Source: Verrucomicrobiaceae bacterium
Lineage (GTDB): Bacteria; Verrucomicrobiota; Verrucomicrobiia; Verrucomicrobiales; Verrucomicrobiaceae
NCBI GenBank assembly: GCA_016795365.1
Contig: JAEUHN010000051.1
Location: forward strand, 62,001-126,000
Direction: 5' to 3'
DNA: 64,000 nt
Positions within the stretch are counted from its first letter, which is position 1; each line of letters starts with the position of its first letter. Positions 17,683-27,880 of this stretch are shown piece after piece. Below the pieces are notes generated by a model that worked only from the letters and a program-made list of their open reading frames with translations, was not told the origin of the DNA and did no database searches. The position numbers were made by a program, and so were the translations under genes.

Positions 17683-18591
17683 TTAGCGCATTACTTCGAA
17701 GCGCTTGCGAAGGAGATCCTTCTGCGAAGCGCCGCCGAGCTTGGCTTGAGTCTCAGCGATGAAGTTGAGTTCCTTCTCGTTCTTCGTTGGGCGGTTGACC
17801 TGGTAGAAGACGCCGAATTTGCCGGGAGCGGGAGCGTCGGCCAGCTTGAAGGCGGCGACGTCGTCCTTCACATCGTGAGCGGTTTCGTCGATCACGTCGA
17901 AAACACCGCCCTTGCGTGGCAGGCCATCATCGAAGGCGCCGGGGTAGAACATCACGCACTCGCTGAGGCATTCGACGACGCTGAAACCGTCGTGCTGGAT
18001 CGCGCGCTCGAAGGTTTGCATCATGTGCGCAACCTGAGCGGCGTGCGTGCGAGCGATGAAGGTCGCACCGCTGGCAAGGAGCTGCTTCATAGGGTTGATC
18101 GGACGATCAAAGCTGCCCTGCGGGTCGGTCTTTGACTTGCGACCGGTGGGCGAAGTCGGGCTGGTCTGGTTCTTGGTTAGACCATACACGAAGTTGTCCA
18201 TGATCACATAGGTCAGGCGGACGTTCTTACGCGCGGCGTGATTGAGGTGATTGCCACCGATCGAGAAGCCGTCGCCGTCACCACCGAACACAAACACATG
18301 CACATCCGGGCGGCTGAGCGAGAGGCCGGTGGCCAGAGGCAGTGCGCGACCATGGATGAAGTGAATGCCGTGGCTGTTCACGAAATACGGGAAGCGTGAG
18401 GAGCAGCCGATGCCAGCCACGCAGACGATCTTCTCGTGAGGATACTGGAGCTTTTCCAGGACCTTGTAGAAAGCTGCGAGAACAGCGAAGTCGCCGCAGC
18501 CAGGGCACCATGTCGGGTGGTCGGCGGTCAGGACTTTCTTGGTAAGCTTCTCAGCAGGAGGGGCGGCGGGCGCTTCAGTGGCGGCGGACAT
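17683..18591 (-). CDS. korB: 2-oxoacid:ferredoxin oxidoreductase beta subunit
   Basis: This 302-residue TPP-binding subunit belongs to the enzyme that oxidatively decarboxylates 2-oxoglutarate or pyruvate to acyl-CoA with ferredoxin. The features are HPTWCPGCGDFAVLAAF, GIGCSSRFPYF and the TPP motif FVFGGDGDGFSIGGNHLNHAARKN, followed by IMDNFVYGLTKNQTSPTSP. The motif set and length match KorB rather than the longer PFOR proteins. ATG 18591 (MSAATEAP) is preferred; a TTG 17 codons upstream also keeps the frame. The alpha subunit, usually adjacent, is absent: the upstream gene encodes DUF1080. The terminator at 17633-17655 serves this gene. Confidence 0.87.
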   Translation of the reverse strand: MSAATEAPAAPPAEKLTKKVLTADHPTWCPGCGDFAVLAAFYKVLEKLQYPHEKIVCVAGIGCSSRFPYFVNSHGIHFIHGRALPLATGLSLSRPDVHVFVFGGDGDGFSIGGNHLNHAARKNVRLTYVIMDNFVYGLTKNQTSPTSPTGRKSKTDPQGSFDRPINPMKQLLASGATFIARTHAAQVAHMMQTFERAIQHDGFSVVECLSECVMFYPGAFDDGLPRKGGVFDVIDETAHDVKDDVAAFKLADAPAPGKFGVFYQVNRPTKNEKELNFIAETQAKLGGASQKDLLRKRFEVMR

Positions 18592-18658
18592 GGGTGGGGT
18601 AGGATGGGGTGCCGAGTTTACGAGTTCGTTTCGAACGGTCAAATGGCGTTTCAGCGAG

Positions 18659-19450
18659 TTACAACGGGCGGACCCAGATGTTTCTCAGGCGGTTCGGTAT
18701 GCTGTTTTTGTGGTCCTGGAAGCGGAAAGGTGCCTTCTCGGGGAAGCTGCCTTCGTAGCTGGTGGCCTGCTTGTGCTTCGTTGGGCCGAGGATGGTGGTG
18801 TTGTTCTGCACTACGATGCCGTTGATGATGGTCGTGATGCGGGCGGGCTCCACCACCTTGTCCCCGTTCAGCTTCGGAGCGGTGAAAATGATGTCGTAAG
18901 TCTGCCACTCGCCAGCGGGGCGGACGGCGTTCACGAGCGGCGGCGTCTGGCCGTAAATGCAGCCAGCCATGCCATCGGCGTAGGTTGGATTGTTGTGGCA
19001 GTCGAGGATCTGAGTCTCGTAACGGTCCATGAAGAACACGCCCGCATTGCCCTTCTTCTGGGAGTTACCGATCGTTTTGGGATCGCTCTTCCATTCGATG
19101 TGGAACTGGCAGCTCGCGAAGCTGTCCTTGGTCCAGATGTCGCCTCCAGCGACGATGAGTTCGCCGTTCTCGATCTTCCACGGACAAGGGGCACCGTCCT
19201 TGCCCACGAACTTGCTCACGTCCTTGCCATCGAAGAGCACAATGGCGTCGGCAGGCGCATCGCCGGGCTTGTCACCTGGCTTCACAGCCTCAGGACGAGG
19301 ACGGTCGATGTCATGCACTTTCCACTTCGAATCGGGCGAGATCAGAGGAGTGTCCGAGTAGCCGATGGGCCATGGCTTGCCGTCTTTTTCATCAGCAAAG
19401 GTAGAACCGGTGGCGAGGAGGGCGAGCGCGGTGAGGCGTAGTGCTTTCAT
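18659..19450 (-). CDS. Secreted DUF1080 (3-keto-disaccharide hydrolase-like) protein
   Basis: This 263-residue protein has a signal peptide (MKALRLTALALLATGSTFA). The DUF1080 concanavalin-like fold spans about residues 80-262. Typical stretches are IVLFDGKDVSKFVG, WKIENGELIVAGGDIWTKDSFASCQFHIEWK, GNAGVFFMDRYETQILD and the terminal NSIPNRLRNIWVRPL. The family is very frequent in Verrucomicrobiota and Planctomycetota and acts on extracytoplasmic glycans. The precise substrate is unknown. It lies upstream of korB on the same strand with a 67-bp gap. Confidence 0.9.
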   Translation of the reverse strand: MKALRLTALALLATGSTFADEKDGKPWPIGYSDTPLISPDSKWKVHDIDRPRPEAVKPGDKPGDAPADAIVLFDGKDVSKFVGKDGAPCPWKIENGELIVAGGDIWTKDSFASCQFHIEWKSDPKTIGNSQKKGNAGVFFMDRYETQILDCHNNPTYADGMAGCIYGQTPPLVNAVRPAGEWQTYDIIFTAPKLNGDKVVEPARITTIINGIVVQNNTTILGPTKHKQATSYEGSFPEKAPFRFQDHKNSIPNRLRNIWVRPL

Positions 19451-19527
19451 GGGTGGAGAATGGAGGCGGGAAGGAACGCGAATGCCAGCCGCATGTTGCA
19501 GCTGGACCGCAGGATAAGGGATGTCCG

Positions 19528-20019
19528 CTAGGGCGTAGTGGCAGCCTTTCCGACGGCGGGCTTTTCAATGAACGACGACACGAAGAGCAGGATCGCGGCG
19601 CAAACGACGCACGAATCGGCGACGTTAAAGCTGGGCCAGATCATGACCTTGAGATCGAACTTGAGGAAATCGACGACATACCCATGCAAGAGGCGGTCGG
19701 TGAAATTGCCTGCGATGCCTGCATACAAAAGCACGGCAGCGAGACGGCTGAAGGGACCAGGGAACGCCCCTTTGCGCCAGAGCACAGCGATCAAAATGGC
19801 AGCCGAGAGCGACACGGCACCGAACACGTAGTTCGCCCACCACTCGCCATTGCCCATGCCAAAGGCCACGCCGGTATTGGCCGTGTGATGAATCCAGAAG
19901 AAGTTCTCGATCACGGTCTGATCGCCCCCATTCAACTCGAAGTGCTTCACGACGTAGAGCTTCGTGATTTGATCGAGGATGTAGAGCGGCAGCGAGACCA
20001 GCAGGAGCAGACGAGGCAT
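19528..20019 (-). CDS. lspA: Lipoprotein signal peptidase (signal peptidase II)
   Basis: This 163-residue aspartyl protease with four membrane segments removes prolipoprotein signal peptides. Conserved features are LDQITKLYV near the N-terminus and NTGVAFGMG. The two catalytic aspartates are in AGNFTDRLLHGYVVDFL and PSFNVADSCV. ATG 20019 (MPRLLLLVSL) is the conservative start. A GTG at 20040 would begin 4 bp after the stop of the upstream hydrolase gene and allow translational coupling. The window also encodes signal peptidase I and several lipoprotein-like proteins. Confidence 0.95.
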   Translation of the reverse strand: MPRLLLLVSLPLYILDQITKLYVVKHFELNGGDQTVIENFFWIHHTANTGVAFGMGNGEWWANYVFGAVSLSAAILIAVLWRKGAFPGPFSRLAAVLLYAGIAGNFTDRLLHGYVVDFLKFDLKVMIWPSFNVADSCVVCAAILLFVSSFIEKPAVGKAATTP

Positions 20020-20044
20020 GGCAGCCTGTAGAACGCCCACTGGA

Positions 20045-21097
20045 CTACTTCAAGGCGCTTTCGATCACCCGATAGGCCTCGAAGCGCACGTCGTCGGAGA
20101 AGTCGTGCTCGGTGTCGGGATGGCGGACGGTGAGCGTGCCGCCGAGGAGTTGGCGCACGGGCTCGGAAGCGGCGGCGATGCGGTCCACGCTGTCGTGCTT
20201 GAAGTTGGCATCGCGCAGCGGCGCATTGACGAAGACGGTGCGATCCGCCAGCGCGGCGATGACTTCATAGAAGTCGAAGGGCACGTCCTGCGGATGGCCG
20301 AGGTAGTTCTTCATGCGCGGCATGTAGCGGTCCTGCGTCCAGCCGGTGATGTTGCCGCCGTAGTAGTCGGTGAAGGAATCGAAGCCGCAGCTCGACACGG
20401 CGACTTTGATACGCTGGTCGAACACGGACGTGTAGAGCGTGTTGTGTCCGCCGAGCGAGTGACCGATGGCCGCATAGCCCTTCGCCTTGTTCACGAAAGG
20501 CAGAGAGTCGAGCAGATCGAGCCCACGGATGTTGTCCCAGATCGCCTTCATCGTGCCGCTGTCGTAGCCGAGTGACTTCCAGTCCGGCTGGTAGTCGGCG
20601 AGCTGCACGTAGCTGGGCGACAACGTGACGAAGCCGCGCTCGGCCAGCTCCTGCGCATACTGCCGGTGCTCCTTGCCACCGAGTCCGACCACCACCTTGA
20701 AGCCGATCTTGTTCTCTGTCGGATGCAGGCAAAGGACGGCGGGGGCGGGTTTGTTAGCGGTGGCATTTTTCGGGACGCACAGATACGCAGGCACACGACC
20801 ACCGGGCTCGGCGGCGTAGCTGATGAGCTTGCGCACGTAGCTACCGCAGTCGGTTTCTTCTTCGATCTTCAAGTCGAGCGCGCATCGCTTCGCGTCGGTG
20901 GGTTTGGTGCCCATGACTTCCTGCATGCCGCGCAGGATCTCGTTCCAGCGCATGGACCACTCGGTCGTGTTTTTGGCTTCGGCGATCGAACCGTCGGACG
21001 TGTGATACTTGAGCAGTTCGTTGCGAGGCAGGCGATCAGCCAGGGCAACCAGGGGAAGACAAAGCAACGTAATGAGGAGCGGGCGCATGGCCTTCAT
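20045..21097 (-). CDS. Secreted alpha/beta hydrolase (acetyl-xylan-esterase/dienelactone-hydrolase type)
   Basis: This 350-residue protein has a signal peptide (MKAMRPLLITLLCLPLVALA). The alpha/beta-hydrolase core includes PAVLCLHPTE, an RGFVTLSPSYV strand and the nucleophile elbow AIGHSLGGHN. A likely acid/His pair lies in the C-terminal part (FVNAPLRDANF and DTEHDFSDDV). Internal ATG 21097 is chosen because it begins the signal peptide; the frame is open to 21169. The insertion LLDSLPFVNKAKGYA fits plant-polysaccharide esterase relatives. The substrate is unknown. It lies directly upstream of lspA on the same strand and is divergent from topB. Confidence 0.8.
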   Translation of the reverse strand: MKAMRPLLITLLCLPLVALADRLPRNELLKYHTSDGSIAEAKNTTEWSMRWNEILRGMQEVMGTKPTDAKRCALDLKIEEETDCGSYVRKLISYAAEPGGRVPAYLCVPKNATANKPAPAVLCLHPTENKIGFKVVVGLGGKEHRQYAQELAERGFVTLSPSYVQLADYQPDWKSLGYDSGTMKAIWDNIRGLDLLDSLPFVNKAKGYAAIGHSLGGHNTLYTSVFDQRIKVAVSSCGFDSFTDYYGGNITGWTQDRYMPRMKNYLGHPQDVPFDFYEVIAALADRTVFVNAPLRDANFKHDSVDRIAAASEPVRQLLGGTLTVRHPDTEHDFSDDVRFEAYRVIESALK

Positions 21098-21183
21098 ACG
21101 GGGGAACCCGCAGGGAATTCTCGAATTTGCAAACGCCTTGACACTCCTTCCTTCATCGGCTCCGCTCACGTCCCCCTTATTAT

Positions 21184-23733
21184 ATGGCCAAAACTCTCAT
21201 CATTGCTGAAAAGCCCAGTGTCGCGACCGACCTGGCGCGAGCGCTTGCCAAGGCACCGGGCATGAAGCCGTTCAGCAAAGAGAAGGACTACTTCGAGAAC
21301 GAGACGCACATCATCAGTTCGGCCATCGGTCATCTGGTCGAACTCAAGATGCCCGAAGTGAACGGCAAGAAGATCGGCTGGGGCTTCACCGCGCTGCCGA
21401 TCGTGCCGCAGGTGTTTGAATTGCAGCCTGTGGAGAAGACCGAGGATCGCTACAAGCTCCTGGTCCGCCTGATGAAGCGCAAGGACGTCGATACGCTCGT
21501 CAATGCGTGCGATGCTGGCCGCGAAGGGGAACTCATTTTCCGTTACATCGTGGAACTCGCGGGTGTGCAGAAGCCAATCCAGCGCATGTGGTTCCAGTCG
21601 ATGACCCAGGGCGCGATTTTGGATTCATTCAAGAAACTGCGCAGCGATGAAGAGATGCGTCCGCTGGCCGATGCCGCGAAGTGCCGCAGCGAGAGCGACT
21701 GGATCGTGGGCATCAATGGCACGCGCGCGCTGACCGCGATGAACTCGCGTCACGGCGGCTTCCGCCTCACACCTGTGGGTCGCGTGCAGACCCCGACGCT
21801 CGCCATTCTGGCGGAGCGCGAGAAGAACATCGCTGCCTTCGTGTCGCGCCCTTACTTCGAGGTGCATGGTTTGTTCGGCATCGAGAGCGGTCGCTACAGC
21901 GGTCGCTGGATCGACGAGTCCTTCCAGAAAGACGAGAAGGACGAGCACAAGAAGGCCGAGCGTATCTGGGACAAGGCGCAGGCCGAGGCCATCGTTGCAC
22001 GCTGCATTGGCAAGCCGGGCATTATCACCGAGCAATCGAAGGCCACGCGTGAGATCGCGCCGCTGCTTTACGACCTGACCAGCCTGCAACGTGAGGCGAG
22101 CAATCGCTTTGGCTTCAGCGCTCGTCGCACGCTGCAACTCGCGCAGGCACTCTATGAAAAGCACAAGGTGCTGACCTATCCGCGAACCGATTCCCGTCAC
22201 CTGCCCGAGGATTACCTGGGCAACGTGATCGGCACGATGAAGACGATCGCGAGCAGCAACATGGGCGACACCGCTGGCTTCGCCGCGAAGGCGCTGAACG
22301 CGAATTGGGTGCGGCCGAACAAGCGCACGTTCGATAACTCCAAGGTCAGTGATCACTTCGCCATCATTCCGACCGGCGTCATTCCTGCGAAGCTCGATGA
22401 ATTCGAGTCGAAGCTTTTCGACATGGTGCTGCGTCGCTTCATCGCGGTATTCTTCCCGCCTGCGGAGTGGGACATCACCACGCGCTTCACTCGTGTGGGT
22501 GAGGATTGTTTCAAGTCCGACGGCAAGGTGCTGCGCGAGCCCGGCTGGCGCGCGGTGTATGGTCGCAAGGGTGCCGAGGAATCATCTGACGACGACAAGA
22601 GCACAGGCAAAGTTTTGACGCCCTACAACGGCAGCGAGCACGCCAACACGCTCGACGTTGAACTGCACGAGGAATCCACCCGTCCGCCGCCGCGCTTCAA
22701 TGAAGCGACGTTGCTCGGCATCATGGAAGGCGCGGGCAAGCTGGTGGAAGACGAAGAACTCGCCGAGGCGATGAGCGAGCGAGGCCTGGGCACACCGGCC
22801 ACACGCGCGGCGATTATTGAAGGCCTGATCTCCGATGAATACATCATGCGTGAGGGCCGCGACCTTGTGGTCACGGCGAAGGGCCTGGGCTTGATCGATC
22901 AACTTTCCGAGATCGGTGTGGAGGCGCTCACCTCGCCTGAGATGACGGGTCAGTGGGAATACAAGCTGCGCCAGATGGAGCATCACAAGCTCGATCGCCC
23001 CACCTTCATGAAGGAGATCAAGGCGATGGCCGCGAGCGTGGTCGATAAGACCAAGGGCTTCGTCGCGGCGTCCAAGGCTCGCGTGTTCCCTGAACTCGAT
23101 GCGACGTGCTCCTTCTGCGGCACGCGTGGATTCAATCAGACGGACGAATTCTTCGGCTGCAAGGGCTGCAAGCTCCGCGTGCGCAAGATGATCGCGCGCC
23201 GTCAGATGAGTGAACCCGAAGTGCGCACGCTGATCGAGAAGCGCTTCCTCGGACCGCTCGATGGCTTCCTCAAAACGAATGGCGAGGAGTTCAGCGCGTC
23301 GCTGGAGATTGGCGACGATCTCAAGACCACCTTCTACACGCCGAAGATCGACATCTCCACGCTGCATGCCATCGCGCCGTGCCCCGTGTGCGCGCACAAG
23401 AATCGAAAGCAGCCCGGCCAGATTTACGACACGCCGAATGGCTACATCTGCAGCGTGGCTCTGAACGATCAGAAGGCCTGCAACGCCCGCCTGCCGAAGG
23501 TGCTGTGCCAGAAGGAGATCAGCGTCGAGAACGCGATCAAGTTCTTCACCGAGGGCAAGACCGGCCTCATCGAGAACATGATCTCGAAGCGCAACCGTCC
23601 CTTCAGCGCCTACCTCAACTGCAAGCCGGAAGGCAAGCGCCTGCTCGAGTGGGAGTTCCCGCCTCGGGAAGCCAAACCCAAGGCTGCGAAGAAAGGAGCC
23701 AAGCGCGCAACCGCTGACCAAGGCGAGGACTAG
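21184..23733 (+). CDS. topB: DNA topoisomerase III (type IA)
   Basis: This 849-residue type IA topoisomerase relaxes and decatenates DNA through a 5'-phosphotyrosine link. The TOPRIM domain carries Glu in [14 protein letters not shown] and the metal cluster in [16 protein letters not shown]. The catalytic tyrosine is Tyr332 in [14 protein letters not shown]. Gate motifs [15 protein letters not shown] and [19 protein letters not shown] are present. The C-terminus has two zinc-ribbon-like regions (CSFCGTRGF...CKGCKLR and [10 protein letters not shown]), an extended DNA-binding tail and a basic end. It is longer than E. coli TopB (about 650 residues), as is common in this phylum. Confidence 0.96.
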   Translation: MAKTLIIAEKPSVATDLARALAKAPGMKPFSKEKDYFENETHIISSAIGHLVELKMPEVNGKKIGWGFTALPIVPQVFELQPVEKTEDRYKLLVRLMKRKDVDTLVNACDAGREGELIFRYIVELAGVQKPIQRMWFQSMTQGAILDSFKKLRSDEEMRPLADAAKCRSESDWIVGINGTRALTAMNSRHGGFRLTPVGRVQTPTLAILAEREKNIAAFVSRPYFEVHGLFGIESGRYSGRWIDESFQKDEKDEHKKAERIWDKAQAEAIVARCIGKPGIITEQSKATREIAPLLYDLTSLQREASNRFGFSARRTLQLAQALYEKHKVLTYPRTDSRHLPEDYLGNVIGTMKTIASSNMGDTAGFAAKALNANWVRPNKRTFDNSKVSDHFAIIPTGVIPAKLDEFESKLFDMVLRRFIAVFFPPAEWDITTRFTRVGEDCFKSDGKVLREPGWRAVYGRKGAEESSDDDKSTGKVLTPYNGSEHANTLDVELHEESTRPPPRFNEATLLGIMEGAGKLVEDEELAEAMSERGLGTPATRAAIIEGLISDEYIMREGRDLVVTAKGLGLIDQLSEIGVEALTSPEMTGQWEYKLRQMEHHKLDRPTFMKEIKAMAASVVDKTKGFVAASKARVFPELDATCSFCGTRGFNQTDEFFGCKGCKLRVRKMIARRQMSEPEVRTLIEKRFLGPLDGFLKTNGEEFSASLEIGDDLKTTFYTPKIDISTLHAIAPCPVCAHKNRKQPGQIYDTPNGYICSVALNDQKACNARLPKVLCQKEISVENAIKFFTEGKTGLIENMISKRNRPFSAYLNCKPEGKRLLEWEFPPREAKPKAAKKGAKRATADQGED

Positions 23734-23783
23734 GCACACGCTTCAAGAAACCACGATCCTGGTCGCGGCTTCTCAGCGTGCGG

Positions 23784-25571
23784 TCACGCGCTGAATTGAA
23801 GCTTCGCCAGGGTTCCGTAGAGCCCCCCCGGACGGGCGGCGAGTTCCTCGTGGGTGCCTCGTTCGATGATGGCTCCACCGCTCATGACGAGAATCTGGTC
23901 CGCCTGACGCACCGTGCTCAGACGATGAGCGATGATGATGCTGGTGCGGTTCGCCATCAGCTTATCCAAGGCATCCTGCACAAGCCGCTCGCTCTCGGCG
24001 TCGAGGCTGCTGGTGGCTTCATCGAGGATCAGAATCGCAGGATCAGCAAGGATGGCCCGGGCGATGGCGATGCGTTGCCGCTGGCCGCCTGACAGCTGAG
24101 TGCCTCGTTCGCCCACGATGGTTTCGTAGCCCTCAGGCAATTGACTGATGAACTGCGCCGCATTCGCCTTCGCAGCGGCGGCTTCGATCTCGGCCTCGGT
24201 GGCACCGGGCTTGCCGTAGGCGATGTTTTCTTTGATGGTGCCGCCGAAGAGCAGCACCTCCTGCGGGACAAGCGCGAGATTGCGGCGCAGACCCTGCAGC
24301 GGCAGATCGCGAATGGGCTGACCATCAATGAGGATCTCGCCCTTCACCGGATCATAGAACCTGAAGAGCAATGAAACCGTCGTCGATTTGCCCGAGCCAC
24401 TGGGACCGACCAAGGCAATCCGTTGCCCCGCTTTGGCGGTGAACGAGAAGTCGCTAAGCACCGTGACATCGGGCCGCGTGGGATAAGCAAACCCAACTCC
24501 GCGCATCTCAATCTCTCCCTGGAAGCGAGGAGTGGCAGAAGTGTCTTCGACTTCGATCGCTTCCTGGAGGATCTCGCGCACGCGGTCCGTGGCACCGAGG
24601 GTGCGCTGAAGCTGAGCGATCAGCTCGGGGAACTGCATAAACGACGCTCCCACCATGCCACTGAAGAGGCTGAACTGGAGAAGCTTGGCCATCTCCATCT
24701 CTCCCGAACTGACCATGCGGAGCGCGAACCAAACCACCAGAGTGATGGCGGAACTGAACGAGAAGATAATGAAGGCAATGAAGCTCGCGCGCGGCATGGC
24801 AGCCCCCACGGCTGCGTTCAAGAAGGTGGTCAGCGTTCGATTGTAGCGGGAGATTTCGTGCTGCTCATTGGCGAAGGCTTTGACGCTGATAATGCTTTGC
24901 AGGCTCTCATCTACGATCACTTGCGAGGCGGCAAGATTGTCCTGTGCCTTCTTGGTCAGCTTGCGGATGCGGGTTCCAAAGATGGCGATGAGCGTGATGA
25001 CGACGGGAATCGTGCCGATCATGAACAGCGCGAGTTTCGGCGACATCCAGAAGACGATCACGATGCTGCCGGTGAGCATCACGGTGTGACGAATGAGCAT
25101 GGGCAAGGTGACGACCAGGGTGTCGCGCATGGACTCCACATCATTCGCCAGACGGGAGGCGAGTTCACCCGAGCGCCGCACGTTGAGCGTGGCCGTCGGC
25201 AGCCGGACGATCTGGCTGAAGGTGTCCATGCGCAGCGAGGAAAGGGCTCGTTCAGACGCCTTGGCAAACAGGAGGATGCGCCAGAAGGCGATGAAGGCCA
25301 TCGCCCCAGCGAGGCCCACCAGCATGGTGGCATTTTGAGTGGCATGCTCCATGAGAGCCGCTCCCGACTTGCCCGCCATCGCCGGTGCGACGAGCGCTCC
25401 GAGGTAACGCATGAAGAGCAGCGTGAGCCCTGCGGAAACGGCGAGGGCAATCAGCGCGGGAATGAACACGTTGTAGTGCGGACGCAGATACTTCAGGAAG
25501 AAGGCGGCGTCCTTCCATGCACTGGAGTCCCAGAGTTTGCGCCCTGCGCGGTCGTCGATCTTGCTAGCCAT
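23784..25571 (-). CDS. ABC exporter, fused permease and ATPase (MsbA/LmrA type)
   Basis: This 595-residue half-transporter should work as a homodimer in the inner membrane. Residues about 25-330 contain six predicted membrane spans. The nucleotide-binding domain has Walker A VGPSGSGKSTTVSLLF, Q-loop LVPQEVLLFGGTI, signature LSGGQRQRIAIARAIL, Walker B ILILDEATSSLD and an H-loop His in IAHRLSTV. The MsbA-type family exports lipids or amphipathic compounds. The substrate is not determinable. It begins 9 bp after the stop of the secreted SGNH-like gene, so the two are probably one operon. Confidence 0.94.
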   Translation of the reverse strand: MASKIDDRAGRKLWDSSAWKDAAFFLKYLRPHYNVFIPALIALAVSAGLTLLFMRYLGALVAPAMAGKSGAALMEHATQNATMLVGLAGAMAFIAFWRILLFAKASERALSSLRMDTFSQIVRLPTATLNVRRSGELASRLANDVESMRDTLVVTLPMLIRHTVMLTGSIVIVFWMSPKLALFMIGTIPVVITLIAIFGTRIRKLTKKAQDNLAASQVIVDESLQSIISVKAFANEQHEISRYNRTLTTFLNAAVGAAMPRASFIAFIIFSFSSAITLVVWFALRMVSSGEMEMAKLLQFSLFSGMVGASFMQFPELIAQLQRTLGATDRVREILQEAIEVEDTSATPRFQGEIEMRGVGFAYPTRPDVTVLSDFSFTAKAGQRIALVGPSGSGKSTTVSLLFRFYDPVKGEILIDGQPIRDLPLQGLRRNLALVPQEVLLFGGTIKENIAYGKPGATEAEIEAAAAKANAAQFISQLPEGYETIVGERGTQLSGGQRQRIAIARAILADPAILILDEATSSLDAESERLVQDALDKLMANRTSIIIAHRLSTVRQADQILVMSGGAIIERGTHEELAARPGGLYGTLAKLQFSA

Positions 25572-25580
25572 GATGTCGGA

Positions 25581-27788
25581 TCACCACACGACGACGGTCC
25601 AGCGCGTCGTGGGTTTGTCAGTGAGTTCGAGAACGGCCAAGCCTTCAGCGTCGTCGCCGTGCTTGCCATTCAAAGTGAGAGACCAGGTGTTGTCGGGCGT
25701 GAAGCTGCCCTCCTTGGAAGCGAAGGCGAGGCGGGTGTTGATGCCGAACTGGCTGTTGCCATTGCCGACTGCCCATTCGTGCCGGTAGAGGTAACTGCGA
25801 GGCAGGCTGACCACCAGCTGACGATGCGAACCTTGAGTCTCGAGCGTCGCGGACACCCCTTCGTTATCAAACTTCATGCCATAGCCCGTGCCGAAGGCCC
25901 AGGGTGCAATACGACCGACCATCGCGGGTCCATCGACGGCTGGCGCAGTGATCGTGATGCGCTCCGTGCTGCCAAGTGTGAGGCGGCTGCCATACGAGCG
26001 GGCATCCAAATTCAAGTCGGCGCGCACGGCGTTGCCTGAGGCATCAGCTTGCAGATCGATGCCTGCGAACCCCATCACAAGCTTCAAGGCGTCTTTCTCA
26101 GCCTTCGCCTCCATGGTCACCGTCCCCTTCCCTTTTGCCACAGGCTGCAGGGCAATCTCTTCGTTGATCCCAAAATTCTGCGAGGCCTCCATCGCACGTT
26201 CCCAGCGAAGGGTGCCGCCGTTGACCGTCATCTCCAGCGTCAATGGTGAAGCCACCCGCCGTGGCGACGGCGTCTTCGGCAAATCGAAACTGATGCCCAG
26301 GGTGGTATTGGCACCAGGGGCGAACTGCGCGGTGCCTTGTTTCTTTTGCCCGTTCCATTCGGCGGTCCAGCGAACGTCCTTCAGCTCGGCCGTGGTGGTG
26401 TTGATGACTACGTTGTCGATCGTCACCGAGCCCTCTTGATTGAACAGCGTATCCAGCTTCCACAGCACGGCGAGCGGCTGCACTTCAGCACTGGCTTCCT
26501 CGACGCGAGCGGTGCCGGCACCCGTGATGAGCAAGGGCAGGCGCAGCACTGCTTCATGCCCTGCGAACGTGGGAAAACGCAGGTCCGGTGCGTCGTTGGC
26601 GCGTTGCCAGACCAGCTTGATCTCCTTCTTCTCCCGGGCCTTGAGTTCGATCCGGGTCGCCGAATCCTGCGGCTTCCAGCGTGGCAGTTGCAGCGGAGTC
26701 ACATCGAGCTTCATCTTTGCGCGTGAAGTGTTCTCGATCACGACGGTGGCCATGCATCGCTCGGCGTCCGCCCGCACAATCGAAGTCGTTGTGATCTGCC
26801 ACGGCACCGACGGAGCCAGACCTGCGAGCACGCGATACGCCATCTGCCCGGCCTTCTGATGCATCGCCGCCTTGGGAATCAAAGGATCAAACACATCCCC
26901 CCAAAGAAAGAAGTCATTGCACTGGTGGGCGATCGCACCCAGCGCCTTTTCGGCCGAGGCAGGTTCGTCCGGCCCGAACTGAACGAAGGCCCCCAGATTG
27001 CTCAGGTCTGCAAATGCAACACCCGCCTCCACCGCTGTGTCATTGGCCATGCCTGCGTAGGCACGGCTGGCACCGAGGCTCAAGCTGACCGGCTGTCTCA
27101 GGTTCGGCATCGGCCCGGTGAGAAGCATGTCCACCTCCCTCGGCTTCATGATGTCGATCACTTGATGGAGACTCTTCGCGTAGGACATGAGGTCCGCTCC
27201 CGACAGCTCATCAAACAAACCAAAGCCCACGATCAGAAGGTCAGGCGGAGCCTCGGCTCCATAAGTCGATAGCAGCGCCATGGCCTTCTGCATCGTGCCG
27301 CCTTTCACCGAGAAGACACGCATGGTGATCTCCGCGCCCCGGGTATCAAACAACTTTTCAGGCCGCCCCTTCTCAGGCTGAATCAAACGCACCCCACCGG
27401 GATAAAAGAACTCGCGCGCCAGCTCGTTCACAAACTGACCCGGCCAGGCGAGCAAGGCATTGCCATCCGTGGCATCGCGCGCGGTCATGCGAACTAGGTC
27501 ATCTCCGATCACGACCACATGCACCGGTTTGCGTTGGGTGAGCTTCTCCACCGTGTGAGGCAGCACCTTGGCCAAGTGCAGGATGGTGGTGTCTGGCGTC
27601 TTATAAAGCGGCACCTCGGGCACCGGAGTCTTGGCAGGCTTGGCTGGCGCTTTCGGAACAGCCTTGGCTTTGCCAGGGGGGGCTTTTGATCCACCTTTCT
27701 CGGCAGCAGGACAAGAAAGGACACCGAGCGCAGCCATCAGGGCAGCACAGCTCAGCAAAGGACGAAAAACGCGGAAACCAGAAAACAT
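25581..27788 (-). CDS. Secreted multi-domain protein with N-terminal SGNH/GDSL-like domain
   Basis: This 735-residue protein has an N-terminal signal (SCAALMAALGVLSCPAAE), possibly lipoprotein-type at the Cys in VLSC, then a Lys/Pro/Ala-rich linker. Residues about 80-330 resemble an SGNH hydrolase: block-I-like VHVVVIGDDLVRM, PPDLLIVGFGLFDEL, and VDMLLTGPMPNLR. The usual GDSx serine is replaced by GDDL, so catalysis is doubtful. The rest (about 340-735) is predicted beta-sandwich repeats. I do not recognise a named family for it. It is the first gene of a likely two-gene operon with the ABC exporter. Confidence 0.65.
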   Translation of the reverse strand: MFSGFRVFRPLLSCAALMAALGVLSCPAAEKGGSKAPPGKAKAVPKAPAKPAKTPVPEVPLYKTPDTTILHLAKVLPHTVEKLTQRKPVHVVVIGDDLVRMTARDATDGNALLAWPGQFVNELAREFFYPGGVRLIQPEKGRPEKLFDTRGAEITMRVFSVKGGTMQKAMALLSTYGAEAPPDLLIVGFGLFDELSGADLMSYAKSLHQVIDIMKPREVDMLLTGPMPNLRQPVSLSLGASRAYAGMANDTAVEAGVAFADLSNLGAFVQFGPDEPASAEKALGAIAHQCNDFFLWGDVFDPLIPKAAMHQKAGQMAYRVLAGLAPSVPWQITTTSIVRADAERCMATVVIENTSRAKMKLDVTPLQLPRWKPQDSATRIELKAREKKEIKLVWQRANDAPDLRFPTFAGHEAVLRLPLLITGAGTARVEEASAEVQPLAVLWKLDTLFNQEGSVTIDNVVINTTTAELKDVRWTAEWNGQKKQGTAQFAPGANTTLGISFDLPKTPSPRRVASPLTLEMTVNGGTLRWERAMEASQNFGINEEIALQPVAKGKGTVTMEAKAEKDALKLVMGFAGIDLQADASGNAVRADLNLDARSYGSRLTLGSTERITITAPAVDGPAMVGRIAPWAFGTGYGMKFDNEGVSATLETQGSHRQLVVSLPRSYLYRHEWAVGNGNSQFGINTRLAFASKEGSFTPDNTWSLTLNGKHGDDAEGLAVLELTDKPTTRWTVVVW

Positions 27789-27880
27789 GCTCAGGGCCTA
27801 CATGGCCGAGGCATTGAGGCATTTCCAGCAGGGATTTACCACGATCAACGTCGAGGAAATCCCCCAAATCCGTCAGGCAC

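Noticed and set aside
21138-21183. TTGACA plus TTATTATAT as a topB promoter
   Set aside because: The two elements are about 34 bp apart, twice the normal spacing, and the AT-rich part touches the start codon.
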